Source: an uncultured Eggerthellaceae bacterium (lineage in GTDB: Bacteria > Actinomycetota > Coriobacteriia > Coriobacteriales > Eggerthellaceae). Taken from it: 64,000 nucleotides of DNA. Positions 1 through 8,678 of this stretch are shown one piece after another (the first letter of the stretch is position 1; the number at the start of each line of letters is the position of its first letter). Under the pieces are notes generated by a model. The model saw only the letters and a list, made by a program, of their open reading frames with translations. It was not told the DNA's origin and made no database searches. The translations under genes and the position numbers were made by a program. The DNA lies in the NCBI GenBank assembly GCA_946618265.1, contig CAMOLA010000005.1:1-64000 (forward strand). The letters run 5' to 3'.

Positions 1-283
1 CCGCACCTGGAGCAAACGTGGGTCGCCGTCGCCGTGGAGTGGTCGTCCGACCACGCGTAGGCGGGCTCGCCCCAGTCGTGGCCGAGGGCGACGTTCGATA
101 CCGTGGCCTCCTGCATCTCGAAGTCCTCGTTTGCGAAATCAGCATTGTAAGCAGTGGAACCTTCGCCCTCGCAGGTGCTCTCCACGAGGACCCTGTACGT
201 CGCGTCGACGGTCTCGGACTCCTCTTCGCCGCACCTGGAGCAAACGTGGGTCGCCGTCGCCGTGGAGTGGTCGTCCGACCACG
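1..283. repeat. 55-bp exact direct repeat inside the PI-PLC-like gene
   Basis: Bases 1-55 and 229-283 are identical. They encode the WSDDHSTATATHVCSRC part of a repeat unit of about 76 residues. Exact DNA identity inside a protein repeat suggests recent duplication or gene conversion. More copies may lie beyond the window edge. Confidence 0.9.
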
Positions 284-2708
284 TGTAGGTCGGATTTCCC
301 CATGCGTGCCCGAGCGGTTCCGTTGCGATCCTCTTGGTTTTAACGATCTCGTCGCACAGCGAGCAGATCTCGTACTGGGTCTGCCTCCCCCCTTCTGTGC
401 ACGTAGCGCTGTTGGTCGTGGCATCCTCTTCGGTAAAGGTGACATGTGCGGTCGGGTCGGGGTCGAGAACATCGATTTTCGTCGATCCGCACTTCGAGCA
501 GGTGAAGGTCTTGACTCCCTTGTCTTTGCAGGTAGACGGCGTGGTTACGACACCATCGCCCCATGAATGCTCATCTTCTTGGCACGGAGTTATCGTTTCG
601 AGGTGAACGTAGACGTGGGTCGGCACGTGGTATGTCCGCACGTCGTATTTGAAGGTCTCAACCGCGGCGTTGAGCTCGCTCTGGTCGGTTATGCTCGCCG
701 GGTCCTCAGTAAGGAAGTCACCCCCATCCGCCATCTTAATTCGATAGTTGCCAACGTTGAAATGGGCCTTGATGGTGCTCTTGGTGGTATCGCTATTAAT
801 AAGTTTGTACTCCGGACCCCCCAGCTGGTTTTCGCCAACATAGATGGTCAGCGGGTTGCCAATGTCTTCCCCGCCCAGATTGATGCCGTGGACGGTGACG
901 TATTGCCGGTTGAAGTTTGTCCGGTAGATATGCTTGGCCATCAATCCATCGACGTAGTCGAAGGCCATGACGCCCGTGAACGTGTCGCTGCAGACGAGCC
1001 TATCGCTGCTGCTATAGTCGCTGCGGTCGTAAAGCCACTGGTGAATCTCCTTGGAATTCTTGAACGGCGTATCGGAACCGTTCGAGCAGCTAGTGTAGTT
1101 GAACACCCATGCGTCCTTGCCCAACATCTTCGCCTGATCGTAACGAGCCAGAGTACTGTTGGTGTAGCGATCGTCCTGGTTTCCGTAAAGCGAGGCCTCG
1201 ATATAGGGTTTCTTGCCGCTTGCGCTGTGGCTCCAGTTGTCCTGGGTCCACACCTCGTAGTTGCTGCCCGACGCCGTCAGCGCGGTCGCCTTATCCTTGG
1301 AGTCCTTCCATTCATGGCACTCGAGACCCCACAGCAGCCCATTGTCAAGCTGGAACGGCGTGGTCGTCTGGAGCGAGTCGGGATCAAGCCTGCTGATGAT
1401 GACGATCTTGCCGCGCACTTCTTCGAGCGTTGGCACGTGATTGCCGGCCCAAATCTTGCCGCCTGACTGTTTGGCCTTCGCCTCGAGAATCTTGTAGGTC
1501 TCCCTCTCGCAATTCGTGCCGTCCTTGTCCATCTTGACCTGCAAGATGATAGTTTCGGTGGGATTGGCGTTCAGGAAGGCGTCAATCCAGTTTAGGGTTT
1601 GGTTCAAGGTTAATTCCGAGCCATCGCGGTTAAGACAATGGGCGTCGCTGTGGATAATTCTCACGGTTTCGCCATTCAGCCCCGTGCGCAGGTCCAGATG
1701 GCGCACGCCGGCGTTCATGATCTCGTCGATATAGTAGCGCTGGTCGCCCTTGCCATCTTGGTCCGTGTGGACGTAGCACGTTCCCACGTCGTGGGTTCCG
1801 GGGATGCTGATGTCGGTGATCTTGAGCGTTCCGGGAAGCTTGCCCATCCAGTTGAGCGAGGTGATGCTATCGCTGGTGTCAACGTTGGCCGAGCCGATGG
1901 TCTTGCCGTTGTAGGTGAAGTTGAGCGAATCGTACTTCTTGATCTGCGGGAGTTTCGTATTCGTGCCACTTACGATCTCAATCTCCCACTTGAGAGGTGC
2001 CACGCGCTGAATGAGCTTGTTTTCGTTCTCTTTCGGCTTGGTCAGATCTTCGAGCGACATGTACAGCCCCGAGCGTACGTTCTGGATGTAATAGGTGCCG
2101 TCTTCTTGCGGGATGAGCTTCCATTGCTTGTTCGTAGCGGTGCCCTTGCCGGTGATGTGGATGACCTGGCCTTCCTTCAGATAGGATTCATCGTTTTTCG
2201 TGCGCTCCACATCGAGGACGCAATCGCCGTCCGTTTTAGGCTCGGCATTCTTGAAATGCTGGTAGAAATAGAAATAGTAGCTGTTGTCGCTGGCCTTTTG
2301 CAGCTGGAACTGAGAGGACTTGCCGTTGTAGTACAGGTGGGCTACGTTCTGGGTGCCGTGTCCGTCATCGTTGATCGAGACGGGCTTATGGGAGCCTGCG
2401 GGGCGAAAGCGTATCTTCACGCCGTTAAGCACATCGCCCGGCACCGCGACACCCACTTGCGGACCGTCCTCGGAAGCCTGGGCTTCGAGCGCCTGGCCTG
2501 CAAGAAGGGCATCTGGCTGTTGGCCTGAAACCGTAACGGCCGACTCCAACGCCGCTGCTTGGTCTGGCTGTTCTGTAGCTCCCTGGGCAGGAGCGACGGC
2601 CGCAAACGACACGAATGCCGCAATCGCGAGGAGAACCATCCCCATAATAACGCTTGACCTCATGGCTCGTCTCGCGTTCGATGTTGCTGCCAGATATTTC
2701 TCGCTCAT
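1..2708 (-). CDS. Secreted PI-PLC X-domain-like protein with ricin-type and zinc-knuckle-like repeats (3' incomplete)
   Basis: The frame is open from an ATG at 2708 to the window edge, so the C-terminus is missing (at least 902 codons). A GGAGG site lies 6 nt before the ATG. Residues 1-45 form a signal peptide with an AIAAFVSFAAVAPAQG core. Around residues 180-245 there is a ricin-lectin-like stretch (YYIQNVRSGLYMS). A PI-PLC X-like domain follows: SIPGTHDVGT near residue 304 would hold the first catalytic His and IIHSDAHC near residue 350 the second. Bacterial PI-PLC cleaves phosphatidylinositol or its glycan anchors. The visible C-terminal part has repeats with WSDDHSTATATHVCSRCGE, which carry CxxC pairs and recall wall-exposed repeats of gut actinobacteria and clostridia. 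The exact substrate is unknown. The domain call is by motif only. Confidence 0.75.
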   Translation of the reverse strand, partial: MSEKYLAATSNARRAMRSSVIMGMVLLAIAAFVSFAAVAPAQGATEQPDQAAALESAVTVSGQQPDALLAGQALEAQASEDGPQVGVAVPGDVLNGVKIRFRPAGSHKPVSINDDGHGTQNVAHLYYNGKSSQFQLQKASDNSYYFYFYQHFKNAEPKTDGDCVLDVERTKNDESYLKEGQVIHITGKGTATNKQWKLIPQEDGTYYIQNVRSGLYMSLEDLTKPKENENKLIQRVAPLKWEIEIVSGTNTKLPQIKKYDSLNFTYNGKTIGSANVDTSDSITSLNWMGKLPGTLKITDISIPGTHDVGTCYVHTDQDGKGDQRYYIDEIMNAGVRHLDLRTGLNGETVRIIHSDAHCLNRDGSELTLNQTLNWIDAFLNANPTETIILQVKMDKDGTNCERETYKILEAKAKQSGGKIWAGNHVPTLEEVRGKIVIISRLDPDSLQTTTPFQLDNGLLWGLECHEWKDSKDKATALTASGSNYEVWTQDNWSHSASGKKPYIEASLYGNQDDRYTNSTLARYDQAKMLGKDAWVFNYTSCSNGSDTPFKNSKEIHQWLYDRSDYSSSDRLVCSDTFTGVMAFDYVDGLMAKHIYRTNFNRQYVTVHGINLGGEDIGNPLTIYVGENQLGGPEYKLINSDTTKSTIKAHFNVGNYRIKMADGGDFLTEDPASITDQSELNAAVETFKYDVRTYHVPTHVYVHLETITPCQEDEHSWGDGVVTTPSTCKDKGVKTFTCSKCGSTKIDVLDPDPTAHVTFTEEDATTNSATCTEGGRQTQYEICSLCDEIVKTKRIATEPLGHAWGNPTYTWSDDHSTATATHVCSRCGEEESETVDATYRVLVESTCEGEGSTAYNADFANEDFEMQEATVSNVALGHDWGEPAYAWSDDHSTATATHVCSRC

Positions 2709-2836
2709 AGGATCCTCCAAACAATACGACAGGCTTTGGCTCTCCAACCTGTTCATTCGATTGATCGTCACGGCTTTTCACAACCGATTATTGACGACTG
2801 TACATTATACGGTATGGGCGATTGCCCCATTCTAAC

Positions 2837-4587
2837 ATGTTAAGCCTTCGTAAGCGGTAATTAACCAGCGTCTGGAACGCCCCCTGGCCATCGGCGAGAA
2901 CTACCGAGTCGAAGGCAAGACCAAGACCCGGCACCTGGAGTCGATCGGCTACGTCGACGAGCTCGTGAGCGACGAGTGCCCGGACCCGGTCGCGTACTGG
3001 CAGGCCGAGGTCGCCCGCCGCAACTCCGAGGCCGCCAGGGAGCCCGCCAAGGTGATCGTGAAGCTGTCCACGGCCAAGAAGATCGACAAGCGCCGGGAGA
3101 ACCGCGTCGAGATGGGCGCGGCGGTGCCAAGCGCGTACTTCCACCGCGAGCTAGGCATCGCCGACTTCTTCGAGCGCAGGAGGACCGCGCGCAAGTTCGA
3201 GTTCGACCCGCGCCGCATACTCGAGCTGCTGTGCTGGAACCGCATCTCGGAGCCCGGGTCGAAGTCCGCGGCGTTCGCGGCCAAGGACCGCTTCCCGCGC
3301 AAGTGCGGCTTCACGCTCGACGACGTGTACCGCAGCCTCGACTACCTGGTGGGGAGCGCCGACACGCTGGTCAAGCACATGAACGCCTCGCTCGAGGCGG
3401 CGCGCGGGCCCCGCGACAGGACCAGGCTCTACTACGACGTCACCAACTACTACTTCGAGATCGACGGCGAGGACGGGGACGGCCTGCGCAAGAAGGGCGT
3501 CTCCAAGGAGCACCGCCCGGAGGCGATCGTGCAGATGGGGCTCTTGCTCGACGCGGAAGGGATTCCGCTGGACTACGAGCTGTTCCCCGGCAACGTCAAC
3601 GACATGTCGACGATGCTGCCCATGATGAGGAAGGCGGGGCTGCGCAACTCGGGCAATCCCGGCGGCGAGCGCGTGGTCGTGGTGGCGGACAAGGGGCTCA
3701 ACACCTCCAACAACATAGCCGCGTACACGCTGGACGGCAACGGGTTCGTGTTCTCGCAGTCGGTGCGCAAGGCGACCAAGAAGCTCAAGGAGTGGGTGCT
3801 CGACGAGGCGGGCTACGCGGAGTCCGAGTCCGGCCGGTTCAAGGTCAAGAGCCGCATCGCCGACAAGGCGGTCTACGTCGAGGGCGAAGACGGCAAGCGC
3901 AAGCGCGTCATGGTGCCCGTGAAGGAGGTCGCCTTCTGGTCGCGCGACTTCTACGAGCGGGCCCGCCACGAGCGCGCCAAGATGATAGAGAAGTCCAGAG
4001 CCGCCATCGCGCGCGGCGACATGTCGGCCGCGGTGGCGCGCAGCTCCGTGCGCTACGCCAAGGACGTGCCGGTCGTGAGGGCCACCGGCGAGAAGGCGCA
4101 GCACAACTGGGTGCTCGACGAGAAGAAGGTCGAATCCGACGCGGCCATGGACGGCTACTGCTGCATAATCACGAGCGAGCAGGAGTGGTCCGAGCGCGAG
4201 GTCATCGAGGCCTACCGGGGGCTTTCGCGCATCGAGGAGTCGTTCCGCGTGCTCAAGTCCACGATGGACGCGCGCCCCGTCTACGTGTGGACGCCGCCGC
4301 ATATACAGGCCCACTTCCTGATGTGCTACGTGGCGCTGACGATGATGCGCCTCATGCAGGCAGACGTCGAGGCCGCGACCGGAATCCGGCCCTCGGCCGA
4401 ATCGGTCGCAGAGGCCCTGCGCAACATGGTCGGCCACCGGCTCGACGCCAACATCTACCACTTCGACTACCGCACCGACCTCACCGACGCGCTCTGCGCC
4501 GCCGTCGGCATCGACCTGTCCCGCGAGGCCATGACGAAGTCCCAGATGAACCAGGTGATGTCGGTTGTGAAGAAACCGCGCAGCTAG
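2837..4587 (+). mobile_element. IS1634-type insertion sequence remnant
   Basis: The stretch contains one transposase reading frame and no passenger gene. I found no convincing terminal inverted repeats: ACATT-containing segments near 2800 and 4610 match only weakly. The element lies between the start of the PI-PLC-like gene and a gene-poor stretch of about 600 bp. The limits given are those of the coding remnant, not of the element. Confidence 0.6.
2965..4587 (+). CDS. IS1634-type (IS4 superfamily) transposase, 5' end damaged
   Basis: This is a DDE transposase of the group with a long insertion domain. Candidate catalytic residues are the Asp in YYDVTNYYFE (about residue 157), the Asp in VVVADKGLN (about 240) and the Glu in SRIEESFRVLKS (about 423). 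The only in-frame start is GTG at 2965, but family-like sequence (LAIGENYRVEGKTKTRHLES) is encoded upstream in the same frame from about 2884, so the true N-terminus is further 5'. An ATG at 2837 opens the frame MLSLRKR and then stops at 2858-2860. A single-base shift near 2856 would join it to the transposase frame. The gene is therefore probably broken, although a sequencing error is possible. Confidence 0.85.
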   Translation: MSDECPDPVAYWQAEVARRNSEAAREPAKVIVKLSTAKKIDKRRENRVEMGAAVPSAYFHRELGIADFFERRRTARKFEFDPRRILELLCWNRISEPGSKSAAFAAKDRFPRKCGFTLDDVYRSLDYLVGSADTLVKHMNASLEAARGPRDRTRLYYDVTNYYFEIDGEDGDGLRKKGVSKEHRPEAIVQMGLLLDAEGIPLDYELFPGNVNDMSTMLPMMRKAGLRNSGNPGGERVVVVADKGLNTSNNIAAYTLDGNGFVFSQSVRKATKKLKEWVLDEAGYAESESGRFKVKSRIADKAVYVEGEDGKRKRVMVPVKEVAFWSRDFYERARHERAKMIEKSRAAIARGDMSAAVARSSVRYAKDVPVVRATGEKAQHNWVLDEKKVESDAAMDGYCCIITSEQEWSEREVIEAYRGLSRIEESFRVLKSTMDARPVYVWTPPHIQAHFLMCYVALTMMRLMQADVEAATGIRPSAESVAEALRNMVGHRLDANIYHFDYRTDLTDALCAAVGIDLSREAMTKSQMNQVMSVVKKPRS

Positions 4588-5200
4588 GCTGTTGCACTAC
4601 GAGGAATGTCACTGGAAAATAGGCCGTTTGCCCAGTACACATTGGATGAGCGGCTTCTTTATGCTGCAAAAGTCAGGTTATACCAACTGGGGAATTGGAA
4701 GGCCATGAAGGCTTGAGCGAGCTCTTGGCGAGATGCAGGTCATTATACCAACTGGGGAATTGGAAGGGACGACGTAAAACTGGAGGAGCGAGCGACGAGG
4801 CGGCAAAACCCACGTTCCACGGGCAGAGGCTTTCATGCCTGGTCACGGGGTTGCCGTATGACGAAGACAAGGCCCCGTCGACTCTTCTTGGCAGATTTCA
4901 TACCCTAATAGTTTGCCAAATTGCCACATGAAAGCGTTTGGCAATTCGCGCATCAATTACGCTGCCGCGTTGCTTGATTAGCAATAAGATGCCACTGCGC
5001 CAAAACCGTTGGCATAGATTCCCTGCTGCGAAAGGGCAAACAGACCGACTGATCCCTTTTGCCAAATCCCAAGTAAGTCCTAGCCGATAGCATACCTCTC
5101 ATCTCGCTTGCGGAATCTCCGCCATGCACAACATCCAGAAGGACACGCTCAAATTTGAGAAATCAGATAGGATCCCGCCAAGATCCGAGAGGGGAAACAC
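4588..5200. other. Gene-poor stretch after the transposase
   Basis: I see no supportable gene in these 613 bp. The stretch holds one 25-bp direct repeat pair (listed separately). It also has several TTTGCCAAAT/TTTGGCAATT-like words between 4910 and 5070. It may contain the 3' end of the insertion element and the promoter of the small ORF at 5201. Confidence 0.6.
4678..4767. repeat. 25-bp exact direct repeat, two copies 65 bp apart
   Basis: Bases 4678-4702 and 4743-4767 are identical and contain ACTGGGGAATTGGAAGG. They are separated by 40 bp of unrelated sequence. I found no third copy at the same spacing and no cas gene. The origin is unknown; a remnant of a mobile element end is possible. 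Confidence 0.85.
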
Positions 5201-5455
5201 ATGGCAGACGGAATGTGGGTGCTGCACGACGACGGGAGCTTCGAGCTCCAGGAACCGTACAGGACGATGCTGCAGGAAGCAAAAGCGGAATCCACCAGGG
5301 GATGGACGACGGCCCCCGTAAACTACCTCGAGCCACGTTGCCCTTACGACGCCCAAACGCTCGTGGACAAGCTGGCCGAGCGCAACGAGCGGCCAGACGG
5401 CAAGATGACCGTATTCGAGGAATTCGTGCTGGAAGCGCTGTCGGGCGACCTTTAG
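5201..5455 (+). CDS. Small hypothetical protein (84 aa)
   Basis: I do not recognise this protein. The ATG follows a GAGGGGAAACAC ribosome-binding context. The product is acidic and soluble, with no signal peptide or membrane segment. Visible features are an aromatic N-terminus (MWVLHDDGSFEL) and a C-terminal helix-like stretch (MTVFEEFVLEALSGDL). It lies between an insertion sequence and a convergent acetyltransferase gene. This could be an accessory gene or a degraded neighbour of the insertion. Codon use looks like that of the surrounding genes. Confidence 0.6.
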   Translation: MADGMWVLHDDGSFELQEPYRTMLQEAKAESTRGWTTAPVNYLEPRCPYDAQTLVDKLAERNERPDGKMTVFEEFVLEALSGDL

Positions 5456-5613
5456 TCGGGCGCCTGGCTAACGCCTGCCCAAATACCATTCATCCCATCA
5501 TCTTGAGCGCAGTGCAGGGTCCTCTCGATACAACGAACCAGACAGGCCGCTTCGCGGGGATTCTTCACCTTGGACTTAGAATGACGAGGGGCTATCTTAG
5601 GCCCACTAAGACC

Positions 5614-6138
5614 TCACTCGGCCAGCGCCTCGAGCGTGTCGCCCTCTAGGCGGAACATCGTCCAATCGACCATGCGCTCGGCGCCGAGCGACAGGTAGAA
5701 ATCGATGCTCGGCTGATTCCAGTTCAGGCAGCTCCATTCCAAGCGCCCGCAGCCGCGCTCGACGGCAATGCGCGCGAGCTCGGTTAGCAGTCCTTTGCCG
5801 TAACCGCGTCCACGGTACTCCGGTTTCACGAACAGATCCTCGAGGTAGATGCCCGCGCGCCCCAGCCACGTCGAAAAGTTGTGGAAGAACAGCGCGAACC
5901 CAACTTCGCGCCCCGCCCGTGGGCCGGAAGCATCCCCGGCATCATCACTCGTGGCAACATCCGCGCCCCCATCGCGCAACACGAACAGCACCTCGGCATG
6001 GTGCTTCTCGAAAATCTCCTCGCGCAACAGCGCCTCGTCAGCCACGACCTTCTCAGGAGCGCGCTCGTATTCGGCAAGCTCGCGCACGAATTCCAGTATC
6101 AGCCCCTCATCGCCGGGTTTGGCAAACCTGAACTCCAT
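5614..6138 (-). CDS. GNAT family N-acetyltransferase
   Basis: The 174-residue protein is the length of a single GNAT domain, which moves an acetyl group from acetyl-CoA to an amine. It starts MEFRFAKPGDEGLILEFVRELAEYE. The acetyl-CoA pyrophosphate-binding motif is visible as VKPEYRGRGYGKGLL near residue 112, and the C-terminal LNWNQPSIDFYLSLGAE (about 140-157) is the family's beta6-beta7 region. The pattern is close to the diamine (spermidine/spermine-type) acetyltransferase subgroup. Substrate choice cannot be read from sequence. It is cytoplasmic, monocistronic and divergent from mntP. Confidence 0.85.
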   Translation of the reverse strand: MEFRFAKPGDEGLILEFVRELAEYERAPEKVVADEALLREEIFEKHHAEVLFVLRDGGADVATSDDAGDASGPRAGREVGFALFFHNFSTWLGRAGIYLEDLFVKPEYRGRGYGKGLLTELARIAVERGCGRLEWSCLNWNQPSIDFYLSLGAERMVDWTMFRLEGDTLEALAE

Positions 6139-6225
6139 GAACGCGTCCTTTCATGCCACTCGCCCACCAGATAGATACCCTGCAAGCATATTCCAAGAGA
6201 AGCGCGACGCAGCCGCACGACAATC

Positions 6226-6262
6226 AAATAACCAAAAAGGGACTGTCCCCTTTTGGTTATTT
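6226..6262. repeat. Palindromic repeat with GGGACTGTCCCC core (H1)
   Basis: The arms AAATAACCAAAA and TTTTGGTTATTT flank a GGGACTGTCCCC-type core, with one mismatch. It belongs to a dispersed hairpin family whose outer arms differ from copy to copy but stay complementary. Here it lies in the divergent promoter region between the acetyltransferase gene and mntP. Confidence 0.85.
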
Positions 6263-6319
6263 CGGAAGATGCGCTAGTATGGAGCCGCAAAAACAGGGGG
6301 TATTTGGAGAGGGGGCCCA

Positions 6320-6895
6320 GTGGGGCTCGTCGAGCTGTTCCTCGTTGCCGTGGGACTGTCAATGGACGCGTTCGCGGTGGCGATTTGCAAAGGGCTGGGC
6401 ATGAAACGCTTGGATATTGGCCAGGCGCTCGTCATCGCGCTGTTCTTCGGCGGCTTCCAGGCGCTCATGCCGGCAATCGGCTGGCTCCTGGGATCTCAGT
6501 TCGCTCATATCGTCGAACCGATTGACCATTGGATCGCGTTTGCGCTCCTGGCCTTCATCGGCGGCAAGATGCTCGTCGACGCGCTCCACGGCGACGAGGA
6601 GGAAGAAGCGGCATCCGATGCATCCCTTGACCTGCGCGAACTCGTGATGCTGGCTATCGCCACGAGCATCGACGCGCTGGCCGTAGGCGTGACGTTCGCG
6701 TTTCTCCAGATGGATATCGTCTTCCCCGTGCTGTTCATCGGCGTCACGACGTTCGCGCTCTCGTTCGCGGGCGTGGCGATCGGCCATCAGTTCGGCAGCC
6801 GTTGGGAAAAGCCGTCGGCCATCGCAGGCGGCGTCGTCCTCATCCTCATCGGCTGCAAGATTCTTCTCGAGCACCTGGGCATCCTCGCGCTCTAA
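6320..6895 (+). CDS. mntP: Manganese efflux pump MntP
   Basis: The 191-residue protein has the size and six-helix layout of MntP (YebN), which exports Mn2+ from the cytoplasm. The two half-repeats are clear: LFLVAVGLSMDAFAVAICKGLGM at the start and LVMLAIATSIDALAVGVTFAF near residue 115. Each carries the conserved Asp of the SxDAxAV motif. A loop of acidic residues (GDEEEEAA) near residue 95 separates the halves. The start is GTG, with GGAGAGGGGG just upstream. I looked for a yybP-ykoY manganese riboswitch in the leader and saw none, so regulation is unclear. The gene converges on the DUF1846 gene. Confidence 0.93.
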   Translation: MGLVELFLVAVGLSMDAFAVAICKGLGMKRLDIGQALVIALFFGGFQALMPAIGWLLGSQFAHIVEPIDHWIAFALLAFIGGKMLVDALHGDEEEEAASDASLDLRELVMLAIATSIDALAVGVTFAFLQMDIVFPVLFIGVTTFALSFAGVAIGHQFGSRWEKPSAIAGGVVLILIGCKILLEHLGILAL

Positions 6896-6938
6896 TCCGA
6901 CAAGGACACCAGCAACGCGCCACAGGCCCAAACGCAAA

Positions 6939-6964
6939 GCGGCCCGCGGAATCCCGCGGGCCGC
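6939..6964. terminator. Bidirectional terminator-like hairpin between mntP and the DUF1846 gene
   Basis: An 11-bp perfect GC-rich stem (GCGGCCCGCGG) with a 4-nt loop sits between two convergent genes. No strong T run follows on either strand, so termination is inferred from position and stability. Confidence 0.6.
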
Positions 6965-6994
6965 CAGTTTCATGTCTATCACCCTCGATGCAGG

Positions 6995-8482
6995 CTATCC
7001 TTGGTAATAGCGATGCTTCTCGTAACGCGGCTCGCAGCATACGTTGATGCCGAGCGAGCGGTACAGCTGCTCGTCATCGGTCGGAATGATAATCGAGAAG
7101 TACGCGTCAGCCCCCCGAAGCTCCGAAGCGGCCTGAATCGCCGTTGCGGCCATGGGGTTGGTCAGCGAACTCGTCGACAGAGCGATGAGCATCTCGCGCG
7201 GATGCAGGCGTGGATTCTTGTGCCCGAGCTGCTCGGTGCGCAGGTTGCAGATCGGCTCAAGCGCCAAATCCGAGATGATGTAGAGCTCGTCATCGATGCC
7301 GGCCTGCGCCTTCAACGCGTTGAGCAGCACCGACGATGCGGCGCCAAGCAGCGTGGACGTCTTGCCCGTGATGATGCGCCCATCGGGCAGCTCCATGGCG
7401 CCCGCCGGACCGCCAGACTCCTCCGCCTTGGCCAGGGCCGCCGCGCGCGCAGGCGAAAGATCGATGTCGATGCCCGCCTTCTTCATGAGCATCTCGGCCT
7501 TCGCGATGTTCTCCTTGCCCACGCCCGTGCGCTTCTCCTCGGTCGCCGTCTGGAAATAGCGCCGCACGATCTCGCGGTTGGCAGCGTCGCGGCACGCCTC
7601 GTCATCGCAGATGGCCATGCCGGCCATGTTGACGCCCATGTCGGTCGGCGACTTGTAGGGGCTTTCGCCCATGATCTTCTCGAGCATGGCCTTGAGCACC
7701 GGATAAATCTCGATGTCGCGATTGTAGTTCACGGTCGTCTCGCCATACGCCTCCAGATGGAAGGGGTCGATGGCGTTGACGTCGGAAAGGTCGAGCGTTG
7801 CCGCTTCGTAGGCGATGTTGACCGGATGGTCGAGCGGGAGGTTCCAGATGGGGAACGTCTCGAATTTGGCGTAGCCAGCGTTGACCCCGCGCTTGTGCTC
7901 TTGGTAGAGCTGCGAGAGGCAGGTGGCCATCTTGCCCGAACCCGGACCAGGCGCCGTCACGACGACGAGCGGGCGCGACGTTTCGATGAACTCGTCTTTC
8001 CCATAACCCTCATCGCTCACGATGTGGTCGATGTCGTACGGATAGCCCTCGATCGGGTAATGCAGGTAGCTCTTCACGCCCAGCTCGCTCAAACGCTGAC
8101 GGAACGCGTCGGCGTCGGGCTGGTTGCGGTACTGCGTGATGCACACGCTGCCGATGTAGAAGCCCAAACCCTGGAAGATGTCCATGAGGCGCAGCAGGTC
8201 CTCGTCGTAGGTGATGCCCAAATCGCCGCGCACCTTGGAGTGCTCGATATGGTTGGCGTTGATGACGAGAATGATCTCGATTTCGTCGACCATGCTCTTC
8301 AGCATGCGCAGTTTCGTGTCGGGCTCGAAACCGGGAAGCACGCGCGACGCATGGTAGTCGTCAAACAGCTTGCCGCCGAACTCGAGATACAGCTTGCCAC
8401 CGAACTGGTCGATGCGCTCGCGAATCCGCGACGTCTGCAACTCGATGTACTTCTCGTTATCGAAACCGATGCGCTGGGGCAT
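6995..8482 (-). CDS. DUF1846 family protein (UPF0371)
   Basis: The 495-residue protein matches the DUF1846/UPF0371 family in length and in signature stretches. Examples are IGFDNEKYIELQTSRIRERI at the N-terminus, SRPLVVVTAPGPGSGKMATCL near residue 170 and YGETTVNYNRDIEIYPVL near 250. The SGKMATCLSQLYQE segment is glycine-rich and phosphate-binding-like, but the family's biochemical role is not established as far as I know. No signal peptide or membrane helix is present, so it should be cytoplasmic. It is a single gene, convergent with mntP. Confidence 0.9.
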   Translation of the reverse strand: MPQRIGFDNEKYIELQTSRIRERIDQFGGKLYLEFGGKLFDDYHASRVLPGFEPDTKLRMLKSMVDEIEIILVINANHIEHSKVRGDLGITYDEDLLRLMDIFQGLGFYIGSVCITQYRNQPDADAFRQRLSELGVKSYLHYPIEGYPYDIDHIVSDEGYGKDEFIETSRPLVVVTAPGPGSGKMATCLSQLYQEHKRGVNAGYAKFETFPIWNLPLDHPVNIAYEAATLDLSDVNAIDPFHLEAYGETTVNYNRDIEIYPVLKAMLEKIMGESPYKSPTDMGVNMAGMAICDDEACRDAANREIVRRYFQTATEEKRTGVGKENIAKAEMLMKKAGIDIDLSPARAAALAKAEESGGPAGAMELPDGRIITGKTSTLLGAASSVLLNALKAQAGIDDELYIISDLALEPICNLRTEQLGHKNPRLHPREMLIALSTSSLTNPMAATAIQAASELRGADAYFSIIIPTDDEQLYRSLGINVCCEPRYEKHRYYQG

Positions 8483-8678
8483 ACGAAAACCTCTTCCTCA
8501 TGAAGGCGTACTCGTGGCGGGGTAGGTTTGAATACAGGATTTGCCAACCACAAGATTATATCCCGAAAGCGCACGGTTCCATGAACGATTCGTAAAATGG
8601 ACGGGACGCAGGAATAAGTTAGCAAAGCACGAGCCCAAACGGAGACGGCCAGAAGGCAAGGGCTCATTATCCGTTATC

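Noticed and set aside
3151..4461. Minus-strand frame of 436 codons
   Set aside because: It mirrors the transposase gene and shows only compositional Val/His/Arg-rich sequence.
2780..4640. Terminal inverted repeats of the IS1634-type element
   Set aside because: The best pairing around ACATT is only a few bases and not convincing.
4678..4767. CRISPR array
   Set aside because: Only two repeats, no third at the same spacing, no dyad typical of repeats and no cas gene.
6263..6319. yybP-ykoY manganese riboswitch before mntP
   Set aside because: The leader is too short and lacks the conserved paired elements.
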